This document shows positions 1 through 9,738 of a stretch of 64,000 nt of DNA, one piece after another. Both the position numbers and the translations under genes were made by a program. The notes under the pieces are model-generated. The model did not search any database. It saw only the letters and a list, made by a program, of their open reading frames with translations, and was not told where the DNA came from. Source of the stretch: an uncultured Gemmatimonadota bacterium. GTDB lineage: Bacteria > Gemmatimonadota > Gemmatimonadetes > Gemmatimonadales > Gemmatimonadaceae. How positions within the stretch are numbered: the first letter of the stretch is position 1; every line of letters starts with the position of its first letter. Location: the NCBI GenBank assembly GCA_902826615.1, contig CADEFN010000002.1, positions 874,671 to 938,670 on the forward strand, in the 5' to 3' direction.

Positions 1-1317
1 CCAGGCATCGTCTTCCATCATGACGAACACCTCCTGACCACCCCACTCGCTCACCGGTGTACGGGTGTTCAGTTCAATGGAGATGTACGAGCCTTTGCGG
101 AGCTTCTTTCCGGTGGCGCCAAGCTCGGGACGTTGCGCCGACCGGAAATCGATGGCCGCTCCCAGTCCATGTCCCTGCGCCCCGATGGGGTGTGAGTAGA
201 TCTGTGCGGTGATCCCGCGGCGTTTCATCTCGGCCATCGTCGAGTCGTACACGTCGGACACCAGGGCACCGGGACGTGAGTACGTCTTCATCAGCACGTC
301 CTGCAGTGTGTTGGTGTTTTTCATCGCCTGCTTGAGCCCTGGTGGCACGTCACGTTCGCCGGGCTTGAGCACATACGCCATCTTCTGCCAGTCAGTGTCA
401 AAGCCCATGGCCGTCACGCCGAAGTCCAGGTGGACCACGTCACCGCGCTGGATGGTTACGCTCTCCGGGGCAACCGCCAGAAAGCCGCGCGAGGTGGCCT
501 TGCCCAGCCCCGGGCGCTGCACCCGCAGGTCGGGCTGGAACCAGGTGCGCACCCCACTGGCCCACAACGCGTCATACAGCCACTTCCGCACATCACCTAC
601 ACGTGTTTTGCCGGGGACGATGACTTCATTGGAGAGCGCGCGTTTGGCCAGGCTTTCCGTGAGAGCCACGGCGCGTGTGTAGTAGTCGAACTCCTCGGGG
701 ATCCGGGTGTCGAGGTACTCCTCGATGAGATCGGCGGCACTCACCACACGCTGCTGACCTTCAGGGCCCAACAGGTTCACGATGTCGACGTAAGTGTCCC
801 TTGTGAGGGAACGTGTGACACCGCGGCGGCCGCCATAGTTGAGCCCGATCCGTTTGGGGCGGAATCGGTCGTACAGGTCGGGCAGAACGATGTTGATGGG
901 CTTGGGCTCGTCAGGTGACTCGAAGAAGCGCTTGAGGTTGTCCTCGGAGTAGCCGGTCACGGCCACCTTCTTGAGCGAGGAGCCCCCGGTATCGACGAAG
1001 ATGAAGAAGTCCCGATTGCCTGTATACGGACGTGGTGGCGCGATGTACTGCGTGAGGGGGTCATCATGGAACTCCTCGTTCACCACCACCCACATCTGGA
1101 TGTCGTTGCGTCGCATCATGTCCAGCAACATGCCGTGCCGCTTTTCGAGCCACCCCTCGCGCACCCGCATCTGCTCCGACCAGGAGGGGATCTTTGGCAC
1201 ACTCGCCTGCTGACGCCGCTCGACGGCGCGGGAGACCGGGCGGTCCTGGGCGCCCGCAGCCGATGCCGCGAGTACAAGTGCGAGGAGGAATGGACGGCGG
1301 GGGAAACGTCGCTTCAT
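1..1317 (-). CDS. Exported M24-family metallopeptidase (Xaa-Pro peptidase-like), C-terminus cut by window edge
   Basis: About 438 residues are visible from an ATG at 1317; the C-terminus lies before position 1. The first ~23 residues form a signal peptide (basic MKRR, hydrophobic core, A-G-A-Q cleavage site). The M24 (pita-bread) metal ligands are in the expected order: Asp in HLDFG, Asp in TDWQ, His in GAQGHGLG, Glu in SIELNT and Glu in GGQEVFV, so a two-metal active site looks intact. Members of this family cut N-terminal residues ahead of proline. Export suggests periplasmic peptide scavenging, like many other hydrolases in this window. It is divergent from the next gene. The exact substrate is unknown. 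Confidence 0.88.
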   Translation of the reverse strand, partial: MKRRFPRRPFLLALVLAASAAGAQDRPVSRAVERRQQASVPKIPSWSEQMRVREGWLEKRHGMLLDMMRRNDIQMWVVVNEEFHDDPLTQYIAPPRPYTGNRDFFIFVDTGGSSLKKVAVTGYSEDNLKRFFESPDEPKPINIVLPDLYDRFRPKRIGLNYGGRRGVTRSLTRDTYVDIVNLLGPEGQQRVVSAADLIEEYLDTRIPEEFDYYTRAVALTESLAKRALSNEVIVPGKTRVGDVRKWLYDALWASGVRTWFQPDLRVQRPGLGKATSRGFLAVAPESVTIQRGDVVHLDFGVTAMGFDTDWQKMAYVLKPGERDVPPGLKQAMKNTNTLQDVLMKTYSRPGALVSDVYDSTMAEMKRRGITAQIYSHPIGAQGHGLGAAIDFRSAQRPELGATGKKLRKGSYISIELNTRTPVSEWGGQEVFVMMEDDAW

Positions 1318-1440
1318 TGGAATCGTGAAGGGAGAGGAGAATAATGAAGGTGGGTGTGGTCAGGCTGCACGGCGAGGGGGCACCGGGATCTCTGGTCATG
1401 GTGCGTTCCAATTGACCCCGCTTGCGAACATCTTCCGGCC

Positions 1441-2082
1441 ATGAGCCCAGCGCCCCAGTCACGCTCCGGCACGGTGGAGTCCAGTACGGCTTCGCGATTT
1501 GTCTTCGAAGCTGCCCTCATCGTCCTGTCGATTTTGCTGGCCTTCGTCCTGAATGAGTGGCGAGAGAGCCGCCGGGATGCCGCTACGGTTCGCGAGGCGA
1601 CGGCACGAATTGCCACCGAGGTGGAACACAACATCGCGGCGCTCGATTCAGTCATCAGCTATCACGAGGGCATCGTCGCTCGCGTCAACGCCTTGCTGGA
1701 CTCCCTGGCCCATCCCGGGGTCCGTGAGCAACTCAAAGCGCCGCCGACGCTCGGCTTTCTGGGCCGTCTCGCGCCGGAGGGGCTTCGCCCGCCCGAGCTA
1801 CGTACCGCCGCGTGGCGCGCGAGCGAAGTTGGCGGCACCCTCCCCCTTTTCGACGCAGACCGTTTGCAGGCAATCGCGGCAGCCTATCAGTCTCAATTGG
1901 ACGGGGTCCAGTCCACGATGAATCGCCTGACGACCTCAATTCTGGCGCCCGAGCGCTTCTCACAGGAATCGCTGCTCCTCCTCCGTTACCTGCAGGCTGA
2001 AATGGGCAACCTTGTAGGGCAGGAGCGCTTTCACCGTGCCACACTCTCCGCCCTGTCCGGTTCACTGCGCGACGTTCGCTGA
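1441..2082 (+). CDS. Membrane-anchored protein of unknown function
   Basis: 213 residues. One strong N-terminal membrane helix (residues ~20-38, ALIVLSILLAFVLNEW) is followed by WRESRRD and a largely helical, probably periplasmic or coiled-coil domain. I do not recognise a named family; the architecture (short N-terminus, one helix ending in NEWRE, then a helical domain) resembles conserved hypothetical proteins of heterotrophic soil bacteria. I chose ATG 1441; the frame is open back to 1354, but the extra 29 residues are Cys/Trp-rich and unlike a real N-terminus. It ends 19 nt before the next gene and may share its transcript. Confidence 0.65.
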   Translation: MSPAPQSRSGTVESSTASRFVFEAALIVLSILLAFVLNEWRESRRDAATVREATARIATEVEHNIAALDSVISYHEGIVARVNALLDSLAHPGVREQLKAPPTLGFLGRLAPEGLRPPELRTAAWRASEVGGTLPLFDADRLQAIAAAYQSQLDGVQSTMNRLTTSILAPERFSQESLLLLRYLQAEMGNLVGQERFHRATLSALSGSLRDVR

Positions 2083-2101
2083 CCCTTTCCACGCTCATCA
2101 A

Positions 2102-3532
2102 ATGTCATCGCTAATCAGGCTTTCGGGACTTTGCCTTCTGCCGGCGCTTCTGTCGGCCCAGCCACGTACCGCAGAGACGGCCCTCCGTGGGCTCGACGAG
2201 CGCGCCGGGCACTACGGCGCCGTCGCGCGGCAGATCTGGGGGTTCGCCGAGCTGGGGTACCAGGAGCAGAAGTCGAGCGCTCTCCTGCAGGGCGAGCTGC
2301 GCGCCGCCGGGTTCAAAGTGGAGGTCGGCGTTGCCGGAATGCCCACAGCGTTCACGGCCACCATCGGGAGTGGCAAACCCGTCATTGCCATCCTGGGGGA
2401 GTACGATGCACTGCCCGGGTTGTCGCAGGACGCCACGCCCTTTCGCAAAGCCATCGCCGATGGCGGCTCGGGTCATGGCTGTGGTCACCACCTCTTTGGC
2501 ACGGCGTCCACGGCGGCAGCGATTGCCGTGAAGGAGTGGATGGAAGCCAACCAGGTGAAGGGCACGCTGCGGTTTTATGGCACCCCGGCCGAGGAGGGAG
2601 GTTCAGGAAAGGTCTACATGGTGCGTGCCGGAATGTTCAGTGACGTCGATGCGGTGGTGGCGTGGCATCCGGGTGATCGCAATCAGGCCGACGCCAACAG
2701 CACCCTGGCCAACATCTCCGCCAAATTCCGTTTCCGCGGTGTGTCGGCGCACGCAGCCGCCGCCCCCGAACGGGGCCGCTCTGCCCTCGATGGCGTGGAA
2801 GCCATGACGCACATGATCAACATGCTCCGTGAGCATGTCCCGCAGGACACCCGCATTCACTATGTGATCACCAACGGTGGGCGTGCACCCAATGTCGTTC
2901 CCGACTTCTCCGAAGTGTTTGTCTACGCGCGGCAGGGTGACATGCGTATCCTCGACGAGATCTGGGAGCGCATCATTGCCATCTCGAAAGGGGCGGCCAT
3001 GGGCACCGGAACCACTGTCGACCATGAGACCATCGGGGCCGTGTACAACGTGCTGCCCAACGAGTACCTGACCCGTGTGCAGGAGAAGAACCTGAAGCGG
3101 GTGGGTGGCTACGCCTACACGCCGGAGGAGCGGGCCTTCGCCGAGCAGATCCGCAAAACCATGACGGGCGATCTGCTGCCGTTAGGCAGCGAGGCCACGG
3201 TGATCCCCTGGACGACCTTCGGGGTCGATCCCGCCTCGACCGATGCGGGCGACGTGAGCTGGGCGGTTCCTACCGTGCAGATGTCGGCGGCCACCTGGGT
3301 GCCGGGGACTGCTGCCCATACGTGGCAGGCGGTGGCGGCGGGTGGTACAAGTATCGGCGCCAAGGGCATGATGGTCGCCGCCAAGACCATGACCCTGACG
3401 GCGATGGACCTCTTCACTGACGCCTCGCACATCGTCAAGGCGCGCGAGGAGTTCAACCGTCGGCGCGGACCGGGCTTTGTCTACAAGACCCGCCTCGACC
3501 GCGAGACACCCGCCTTCGACTACCGGAAATAG
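2102..3532 (+). CDS. Exported M20D amidohydrolase, AbgB-like
   Basis: 476 residues with a signal peptide (LSGLCLLPALLSAQ). M20 family landmarks are visible: GEYDALPG, GHGCGHH (metal-binding histidines), EEGGSGK (catalytic/metal Glu pair), GVSAHAAAAP in the dimerisation domain, and STDAGDVSWAVPT near the C-terminus, which is characteristic of p-aminobenzoyl-glutamate hydrolase subunit B-like proteins. It likely hydrolyses an N-acyl amino acid or similar amide in the periplasm; the substrate cannot be told from sequence. The stop is 2 nt before the cydA start, so the two are probably co-transcribed. The start is ATG 2102; the frame is open to 2036, but those residues overlap the preceding gene and precede the signal peptide. 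Confidence 0.87.
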   Translation: MSSLIRLSGLCLLPALLSAQPRTAETALRGLDERAGHYGAVARQIWGFAELGYQEQKSSALLQGELRAAGFKVEVGVAGMPTAFTATIGSGKPVIAILGEYDALPGLSQDATPFRKAIADGGSGHGCGHHLFGTASTAAAIAVKEWMEANQVKGTLRFYGTPAEEGGSGKVYMVRAGMFSDVDAVVAWHPGDRNQADANSTLANISAKFRFRGVSAHAAAAPERGRSALDGVEAMTHMINMLREHVPQDTRIHYVITNGGRAPNVVPDFSEVFVYARQGDMRILDEIWERIIAISKGAAMGTGTTVDHETIGAVYNVLPNEYLTRVQEKNLKRVGGYAYTPEERAFAEQIRKTMTGDLLPLGSEATVIPWTTFGVDPASTDAGDVSWAVPTVQMSAATWVPGTAAHTWQAVAAGGTSIGAKGMMVAAKTMTLTAMDLFTDASHIVKAREEFNRRRGPGFVYKTRLDRETPAFDYRK

Positions 3533-3534
3533 CC

Positions 3535-4866
3535 GTGTCGGACCTCCTTGCCGCCCGGTCGCAGATGGCGATGTCGCTCGCCTTCCACATCATCTTCGCC
3601 ATGATCGGGATCGGCATGCCAGTGTTGATGGTGCTGGCCGAGTGGCGGTATGTGAAGACGGGAGACAAGGTCCTCCTCGATCTGGCCAAACGATGGGCCA
3701 AGGGCACGGCCATCATGTTCGCGGTCGGCGCGGTCTCGGGCACGGTCCTCTCGTTCGAGCTGGGGTTGCTCTGGCCCGGCTTCATGCAGTTTGCCGGTGG
3801 GATCATCGGTATGCCCTTTTCGCTTGAAGGGTTTGCCTTCTTCACCGAGGCGATTTTCCTGAGCGTCTACCTCTACGGATGGAACCGCGTGTCGCAACGC
3901 GCCCATCTCGCGGCAGGGGTGATGGTCGCGGTGAGTGGGGCGTTGTCCGGGGTGTTTGTGGTCATCGCCAATGCCTGGATGAATGCCCCCACCGGGTTTC
4001 GCATGGTGAATGGGGTGGCCACGGAGATCGATCCGGTTGCCGCCATGATGTCACCCGCAGTCTTTCCGCAGGCACTGCACATGACGCTGGCTGCATACGC
4101 GGCCACGGGATTTGCGGTGGCGGGGATCCATGCCTGGTTTGTGCTCCGACACCGGCATCATGCGTTTCATCGGCACGCGTTAGGCCTGGCCCTGCGCATG
4201 GCGGTGCCGGCGGCCCTGCTGCAGCCCATCTCGGGGGATCTCAGCGCCAAGTTCGTCGCCAAATGGCAACCTGCCAAGCTGGCCGCCATGGAGGGACACT
4301 TCGTGACGGAACGCGGCGCTCCATTGCGGATTGGCGGGTGGCCCGACGAAGAGGCCCGAGTCACACGATTTGCCCTCGAGATTCCGAAGGCACTCTCCGT
4401 GCTGTCGTTTGGTGACCCCAACGCGGAAGTGCAGGGACTGGATCGGGTGCCGCGAGAAGACTGGCCGCCGGTGCCGGTGGTCCATGTCGCCTTTCAGGTG
4501 ATGGTCGGCATCGGCACCTTTCTGGCCCTGCTCAGTCTCTGGGCGAGCTGGGTCCGGTGGCGCAAGCACGATTTCGGCGGCCGACCCTGGCTCCTGCGTG
4601 CGATCGTCGCCTCCATCCCACTCGGCTTTATCGCCACCGAAGCGGGGTGGGTGGTCACCGAGGTGGGGCGCCAGCCCTGGATTGTTCAGGGAGTGATGCG
4701 CACGCGCGATGCCGTCACCCCCATGCCGGGGTTGGTGGTGCCATTCGCTCTCTTCACCGCGCTCTACATCCTGCTCGGCTTTGTCGTGGTCTCGCTCCTC
4801 TGGCGGCAGGTCTCCCGCGCACCCGCTGCACCTCCTGCGCCCCAGCTCGTCACGGTGCGCCGCTGA
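3535..4866 (+). CDS. cydA: Cytochrome bd oxidase subunit I
   Basis: 443 residues from GTG 3535, multi-spanning inner-membrane protein. With CydB it oxidises quinol and reduces O2 to water at low oxygen tension. Landmarks: His18 in LAFHIIFA (haem b595 ligand, His19 in E. coli), SFELGLLWPGFM and SLEGFAFFTEAIF (conserved acidic residues of the proton path), LHMTLAAYAATG (haem b558 His), and GRQPWIVQGVMRT (signature GRQPW). It is shorter than the ~520-residue E. coli protein because the Q-loop region is short, as in the short-Q-loop/CIO-type oxidases. It overlaps cydB by one base (TGATG), implying translational coupling. Confidence 0.96.
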   Translation: MSDLLAARSQMAMSLAFHIIFAMIGIGMPVLMVLAEWRYVKTGDKVLLDLAKRWAKGTAIMFAVGAVSGTVLSFELGLLWPGFMQFAGGIIGMPFSLEGFAFFTEAIFLSVYLYGWNRVSQRAHLAAGVMVAVSGALSGVFVVIANAWMNAPTGFRMVNGVATEIDPVAAMMSPAVFPQALHMTLAAYAATGFAVAGIHAWFVLRHRHHAFHRHALGLALRMAVPAALLQPISGDLSAKFVAKWQPAKLAAMEGHFVTERGAPLRIGGWPDEEARVTRFALEIPKALSVLSFGDPNAEVQGLDRVPREDWPPVPVVHVAFQVMVGIGTFLALLSLWASWVRWRKHDFGGRPWLLRAIVASIPLGFIATEAGWVVTEVGRQPWIVQGVMRTRDAVTPMPGLVVPFALFTALYILLGFVVVSLLWRQVSRAPAAPPAPQLVTVRR

Positions 4867-5945
4867 TGGATTCGTCCCTCGTTGCCACCCTGCTCGCCCT
4901 CATCATGCTGGCGGGAATGAACGTCTACCTTCTGCTGGGCGGAGCCGACTACGGCGGCGGTGTGTGGGACCTCCTTGCCTCGGGTCCACGGAAGGAGCGG
5001 CAGCGGGCCCTCATCGCCGACTCGATCGGGCCAGTGTGGGAAGCCAATCATGTGTGGCTCATTCTGGTGGTGGTCATCCTCTTCACCTGTTTTCCGCCCG
5101 CCTTCGCCACCATTTCCGTTGAGCTGCACATCCCGATCACCCTCATGCTGGTGGGTGTGGTGCTTCGTGGCTCGGCGTTCACCTTCCGCACCTACGACGC
5201 GCAGCATGACGCAGTGCAGCGCCGCTGGGGGTTGATCTTTTCACTCTCGAGTGTGCTGACGCCGGCCTTGTTAGGCATTTGTGCCGGAGCGATCGCTTCG
5301 GGTGCGGTTGGAACGGCCGCTGCAATGGGATCGGTGCCCTTCGCCGACCGGTTTGTGACACCCTGGTTCAATCCCTTTGCCTTTGGCGTGGGTGCCATGA
5401 TGCTGGCGCTGTGCGCCTTTCTCGCCGCGACCTACCTGGCGGTTGAAGCCGGCGACGATGTGGCGCTGCGCGATGACTTCCGGCGGCGCGCCCTGTGGGC
5501 GGCAGGAGCGGTGTTCCTCTCGGCCTTTGGCACCTTGCTCGCCGCGCGACCGCACGCACCGCGTGTCATGGCCACCATGGGCAATCTCGACGCGTCCCTG
5601 CTGCTGCATGTCGCCACTGGACTCTGTGCGCTGGCCGCCATTGGTGCGCTGGTACGGAATCGCCTGCGAGCCGCCCGGGTGTTCGCGGCCCTGCAGACGT
5701 CATGTATCATGTGGGGCTGGGCCCTCTCCGACTTCCCGTACCTCATTCCTCCCGATCTCACGCTGACGGCGGCCTCTGCGCCCGCGGCCACCCAGCGTCT
5801 GGTACTGGGGGCCCTCGCGGTCGGTGCCGTCATCCTGCTTCCCTCCCTCGCGTACCTCTTCCGGGTGTTCAAGCGGCAACCCGCGGTGTTCGGCGAGTTG
5901 CACGAGGAGACCACCGAGTACGCGGTGCCTGCATCTCATGACTAG
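4866..5945 (+). CDS. cydB: Cytochrome bd oxidase subunit II
   Basis: 359 residues, about eight or nine membrane segments. GGADYGGGVWDLL near the N-terminus and PVWEANHVWLI are the hallmark CydB motifs. It is the structural partner of CydA. ATG 4866 overlaps the cydA stop by one base; the frame is open upstream to 4557, but that stretch lies wholly inside cydA. Its 3' end overlaps the next gene (P450) by 8 nt, which is unusual for a cyd operon. No small CydX-type ORF is visible, since there is no room after cydB. Confidence 0.96.
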   Translation: MDSSLVATLLALIMLAGMNVYLLLGGADYGGGVWDLLASGPRKERQRALIADSIGPVWEANHVWLILVVVILFTCFPPAFATISVELHIPITLMLVGVVLRGSAFTFRTYDAQHDAVQRRWGLIFSLSSVLTPALLGICAGAIASGAVGTAAAMGSVPFADRFVTPWFNPFAFGVGAMMLALCAFLAATYLAVEAGDDVALRDDFRRRALWAAGAVFLSAFGTLLAARPHAPRVMATMGNLDASLLLHVATGLCALAAIGALVRNRLRAARVFAALQTSCIMWGWALSDFPYLIPPDLTLTAASAPAATQRLVLGALAVGAVILLPSLAYLFRVFKRQPAVFGELHEETTEYAVPASHD

Positions 5946-7299
5946 TGTTGCCGCCCCACTCCACCGCAAGGAACCGCCAAAGTATCGCCCGGCGTGGCCA
6001 GGGGAGATCCTCGTCCGTCTGCTCCGCGACCCGTTAGGCTACCTGACCGACCTGGCCCGCATACACGGCGATGTGGTCCAGATGCGCAGCAGCGCTCGCG
6101 AGAACGTCTACCTCATCAGCCACCCCGAGCTGATTCGCGAGATCCTCGTCACCAACCAGCGCAACTTCAAGAAGGGGCGCGCCCTCGAGCGTGCGAAGCT
6201 GCTGCTGGGGGATGGACTGCTGACCAGTGAAGGCGACGTCCATCGCCGCCAGCGCCGCATGATCCAGCCCGAGTTTCACCGCCAGCATATCGCGGGGTAC
6301 GCGGAGACCATGATGTCGCTGACCAGCCGCCGGATGTCGCGCTGGTCCGCAGGCACCACGCTCGACATCCACGCCGAGATGGCGGCGCTCACCCTGGGCA
6401 TTGCCGGCTCTACCCTGTTTGGGGCGGAGGTGGAGCACGAGGCCGCCGAGATCGCCACGGCGCTCGACGAGACGTTCACCACCTTCATGCGCACGTTCTA
6501 CCTCCCCTTCGGCGATCTGCTGCTGCGCTTGCCGCTGCCGTCATCGCGGCGCTTCTGGGCCAGCACCCGACGGATCGAGGCCACGGTTACACGGCTGATC
6601 AGCGAACGACGGCGCAATCCCGGCGAGCGCGCGGACCTGCTCTCGCTCCTGCTCAAGGCACGGGACACCGAAGGGGATGGTGCCGGCATGACCGACCAGC
6701 AGGTGCAGGATGAAGTGCTGACCTTCTTCCTGGCCGGACACGAAACCACGGCGAATGCGCTCACCTGGAGTCTCTACCTCCTCGCCCGGCATCCCGAAGT
6801 GGCCCAACGCGTGCGCGAAGAAGCACGTGCGTTAGGCGACCGCACCCTCGTCGCCGACGACCTGCCCCGGCTGCCCTACACCCGCCAGGTGTTCAGCGAA
6901 GTGATGCGTCTCTTTCCGCCGGCGTGGACCATCGCACGCCGAGCCCTCGGCGATTTCGAACTGGGGGGTTACCAGCTCTCGGCCGGCTCGCTGGTGATCA
7001 TGTCGCAATGGGTGGTCCATCGCGATCCGCGGTGGTGGACGGTGCCCGAACGTTTCGACCCCGACCGCTGGGCGAATGAACCGGGGGATCGGCCGAAGTT
7101 TGCGTACTTCCCATTTGGCGGTGGGGCCCGCATGTGTATCGGAGAACACTTCGCATGGATGGAGGGTATCCTCGTCCTCGCCACCATCATGCGTGAGTGG
7201 TCGTTCACGCTCACTTCACAGGACGCCGTTCGGATGCAGCCCTCCATCACCCTGCGACCCAAGGATGGAATCCAGGCGGTCGTGTCCCGTTGCGGGTGA
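5938..7299 (+). CDS. Cytochrome P450
   Basis: 453 residues from ATG 5938, overlapping the end of cydB by 8 nt. Complete P450 landmarks: I-helix AGHETT (~residues 266-271), K-helix E-V-M-R (~321), and the haem loop FPFGGGARMCIG with the thiolate Cys400. No signal or membrane anchor is visible. The sequence style (FFLAGHETTANALTW, ARRALGDFELGGYQL) is that of bacterial class I enzymes related to CYP102/CYP4-like fatty-acid or terpene hydroxylases; the substrate is unknown. There is no ferredoxin or reductase gene nearby, so electrons must come from elsewhere. The overlap with cydB suggests co-translation with the oxidase. Confidence 0.95.
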   Translation: MTSVAAPLHRKEPPKYRPAWPGEILVRLLRDPLGYLTDLARIHGDVVQMRSSARENVYLISHPELIREILVTNQRNFKKGRALERAKLLLGDGLLTSEGDVHRRQRRMIQPEFHRQHIAGYAETMMSLTSRRMSRWSAGTTLDIHAEMAALTLGIAGSTLFGAEVEHEAAEIATALDETFTTFMRTFYLPFGDLLLRLPLPSSRRFWASTRRIEATVTRLISERRRNPGERADLLSLLLKARDTEGDGAGMTDQQVQDEVLTFFLAGHETTANALTWSLYLLARHPEVAQRVREEARALGDRTLVADDLPRLPYTRQVFSEVMRLFPPAWTIARRALGDFELGGYQLSAGSLVIMSQWVVHRDPRWWTVPERFDPDRWANEPGDRPKFAYFPFGGGARMCIGEHFAWMEGILVLATIMREWSFTLTSQDAVRMQPSITLRPKDGIQAVVSRCG

Positions 7300-7372
7300 G
7301 AGATGGGGTAAGGCGGGGCTCCCCTGTCGTGTGTCCATACCGTACCGCTCGTCCACGTCCTCGGCACAAGTC

Positions 7373-8530
7373 ATGTTGACCAATCGACTCGCACATCAGG
7401 TTGCTGTTCTGGCTATGGTCGGGGTGCTCACTGCCTGTGCGGGCGAAGGCAACGGCGTGGTCGACCCACTGAGTGGAGATCCTGCACTCTTTACCTGGGA
7501 TCTCCCCGCCGGAGTCACGCCACCCCCGGTTCCTGCCGACAACCCGATGTCGGCGTCGAAAGTTGAGCTGGGTCGTCGACTCTTTTATGACACCAGGCTT
7601 TCTAGCAACGGCGCTTTTTCCTGTGCGTCGTGCCACCGGCAGGACAACGCCTTTGCCGATGCGAAGAACGTTCCTGTGGGCACAACGGGTGAAGCCCACA
7701 CGCGCAATTCGATGGGGCTGGTGAATGTGGGCTACCAGCGCACCTTCGGCTGGGCGGGGCCCTCCACCACCGCACTCGAAGCCCAGGCGCTGATCCCGAT
7801 GTTCGGCGACGTACCGGTGGAGCTCGGCCTCAAGGGGCGCGAGGCCGACCTGCTGCAGCGTCTCCGGAGTGTCGCCATTTACCAGGAGCTTTTTCCGAAG
7901 TCGTTCCCTGGCACGTCCGACCCCTTTACCGTGCCTAACGTGACGAAGGCCATCAGCACCTTCGAGCGCACCTTCAACGCCTTCAACGCACCAATCGATC
8001 GCTTCCGCCGAGGTGACTCAACGGCCTTGTCGGCGGCGGCGCGACGCGGCCAGAACCTCTTCAATGCACACCGCTGCGCGCAGTGCCATGGCGGCACACT
8101 CTTTGGCGGTCTTTCGGCCACCCCGGGCATGGGGAGTGATGTGGAGTTTGCCAACACCGGGCTCTACAACGTCGGGGGTACGGGAGCCTACCCGGCGAAA
8201 AATGGCGGCCTCTTCGAGACGACGGGTCGCCCGGGTGACATGGGACGCATGAAAGTCCCGTCGCTCCGCAATGTGGCGCACACCTTTCCCTATGCGCACG
8301 ACGGAAGTGTAGGCTCGCTTCAGGAGGTCCTCGACAACTATGCCCGTGGCGGCCGAGCTATCGCGGTCGGGCCTAACGCGGGTGATGGACGGCTCAACCC
8401 GTTCAAGGACCGGCGGGTCAATGGATTCCCGATGAACCCACAGGACCGGCAGGATCTGGTGGAGTTTCTGCGTTCGCTCTCGGACAGCAGCTTTGTCACG
8501 GCGCCGCGGTTCTCGAATCCCTGGCGGTGA
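7373..8530 (+). CDS. Di-haem cytochrome c peroxidase (MauG/CCP family) lipoprotein
   Basis: 385 residues. The N-terminus is a lipoprotein signal ending in LTAC-AG. Two CxxCH haem-attachment sites: CASCH (residues 84-88) and CAQCH (235-239), the spacing expected for bacterial di-haem peroxidases. GRRLFYDTRLSSNG and QDNAFAD around the first haem are family-typical. It probably reduces H2O2 in the periplasm, or acts as a MauG-like oxidase. The frame is open back to 7076, but that region is inside the P450 gene. It follows the P450 by 73 nt on the same strand. A second, distinct paralogue lies at the far end of the window (62367-63800). Confidence 0.93.
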   Translation: MLTNRLAHQVAVLAMVGVLTACAGEGNGVVDPLSGDPALFTWDLPAGVTPPPVPADNPMSASKVELGRRLFYDTRLSSNGAFSCASCHRQDNAFADAKNVPVGTTGEAHTRNSMGLVNVGYQRTFGWAGPSTTALEAQALIPMFGDVPVELGLKGREADLLQRLRSVAIYQELFPKSFPGTSDPFTVPNVTKAISTFERTFNAFNAPIDRFRRGDSTALSAAARRGQNLFNAHRCAQCHGGTLFGGLSATPGMGSDVEFANTGLYNVGGTGAYPAKNGGLFETTGRPGDMGRMKVPSLRNVAHTFPYAHDGSVGSLQEVLDNYARGGRAIAVGPNAGDGRLNPFKDRRVNGFPMNPQDRQDLVEFLRSLSDSSFVTAPRFSNPWR

Positions 8531-8572
8531 CGGGGAGGCGGGATTTTAGAGGACAGAGGGCAGAGGGCGGCG

Positions 8573-9637
8573 TCAGTCAGGTTGCGGCTTCACTTCCTCG
8601 GGCGCACCGTGTTTCGCTACGCGCCACACGGTGCGCTGCGCAGAGTTTGCCGCGAGTGCCGTCTCGAGATCCTGCAGCGGCTCATTGTCCCCATCGTCGC
8701 CCAGCTGCCAGGTCCCAAAGTGAATGGGAATGGCCACACGTGCACCCAGGTCGATACTGGCCTGCACGGCTTCGGCTGGCGTCATGTGGTTCTCCTTCAT
8801 GAACCAGACAGGCATGTAGGCGCCAATTGGGAGTAGGGCCACGTCAGGGGTGCCCACTCGTGCGCGTACGAGGGAGAAGTGCTGGCCATATCCCGTGTCA
8901 CCGCCGAAGTAGACCCGTCCCGATGGACCGGTGAAGACAAACCCGGCCCAGAGTGTGTGTCGCACGTCGGTCTGCCCGCGAGCCGACCAATGCTGCACGG
9001 GCACCGCGTGAACGGTGACACCTGAGATCGACGTACTGTCCCACCAATCCATGTCGCGGGTTCCTGTCACGCCACGCGCCGCGAGGTAGGTGGTGTTCCC
9101 GAGCCCGACGAGCATGGGGGGCTTCTCCGGCCGAGCCGCGAGCCGACGGAGTGTGGGGAGATCCATGTGGTCGTAGTGATTGTGGCTCACAACGACCACG
9201 TCAATCGGGGGAAGGTCGTCCCACGCAATGCCCGGTACACGATGCCGCGCCGGCCCAGCCCAGGACACCGGCGAGGCAAACCGCGAAAAGGTGGGGTCGG
9301 TGAGGATGTTCACGCCGTCCATCTGTATCAGCACCGTCGCATGGTTCACCCAGGTCACGCGGATGGTGCCATCGTTCACATGTTCGGCGGGCCTGGGGCC
9401 GGGTGCCTCGTCAATCCACCTGGTCCACGGACGTTTTTTGCTCGTGAGCTGCCACTTGAGCACATCACGTCCCGTTTTGTCTGGAACGTTGCCGAGGTTG
9501 GAAAAGCGGCGTCCGTCAAAGTGGTCGCTGACCGGCCCGGTCCACGGCTTGGCTGTCATCTGCTGAAAGAAAAGCAGCACAGCACCGACGAGGGCGACAA
9601 CCACGGCAAGAGCGATCAGCAAAGTTCGGCGGAGCAA
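8573..9637 (-). CDS. MBL-fold hydrolase, NAPE-PLD-like
   Basis: 354 residues. An N-terminal hydrophobic segment (LLIALAVVVALVGAVLLFF) anchors or exports the protein. The metal-binding motif SHNHYDHMD (HxHxDH type), HWSARG, GGDTGYG and a C-terminal IPIHFGT match metallo-beta-lactamase-fold phosphodiesterases of the N-acyl-phosphatidylethanolamine phospholipase D group (also annotated UlaG-like). A role on phospholipid or phosphodiester substrates in the envelope is inferred from the family. The reading frame starts with TTG at 9637; no strong ribosome site is visible, so the start is uncertain. It lies downstream of the large TonB receptor on the same strand. Confidence 0.85.
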   Translation of the reverse strand: MLRRTLLIALAVVVALVGAVLLFFQQMTAKPWTGPVSDHFDGRRFSNLGNVPDKTGRDVLKWQLTSKKRPWTRWIDEAPGPRPAEHVNDGTIRVTWVNHATVLIQMDGVNILTDPTFSRFASPVSWAGPARHRVPGIAWDDLPPIDVVVVSHNHYDHMDLPTLRRLAARPEKPPMLVGLGNTTYLAARGVTGTRDMDWWDSTSISGVTVHAVPVQHWSARGQTDVRHTLWAGFVFTGPSGRVYFGGDTGYGQHFSLVRARVGTPDVALLPIGAYMPVWFMKENHMTPAEAVQASIDLGARVAIPIHFGTWQLGDDGDNEPLQDLETALAANSAQRTVWRVAKHGAPEEVKPQPD

Positions 9638-9672
9638 GAGAGTCGGCGGTTGGGAAGAGGCAGATGGCAGAG

Positions 9673-9709
9673 CAACGTTGACGGTTGAGCTCCACCCGTC
9701 AAGCCGTTG
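9673..9709 (-). terminator. Hairpin between TonB receptor and MBL gene
   Basis: Arms CAACG-TTGACGG (9673-9684) and CCGTCAA-gc-CGTTG (9696-9709) pair with a two-base bulge. It lies just after the stop of the receptor gene at 9739 on the minus strand. There is no T-run after it, so it may attenuate rather than terminate transcription. Confidence 0.5.
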
Positions 9710-9738
9710 CCATTACCGTGCCTTCACCGCCGCTGCCC

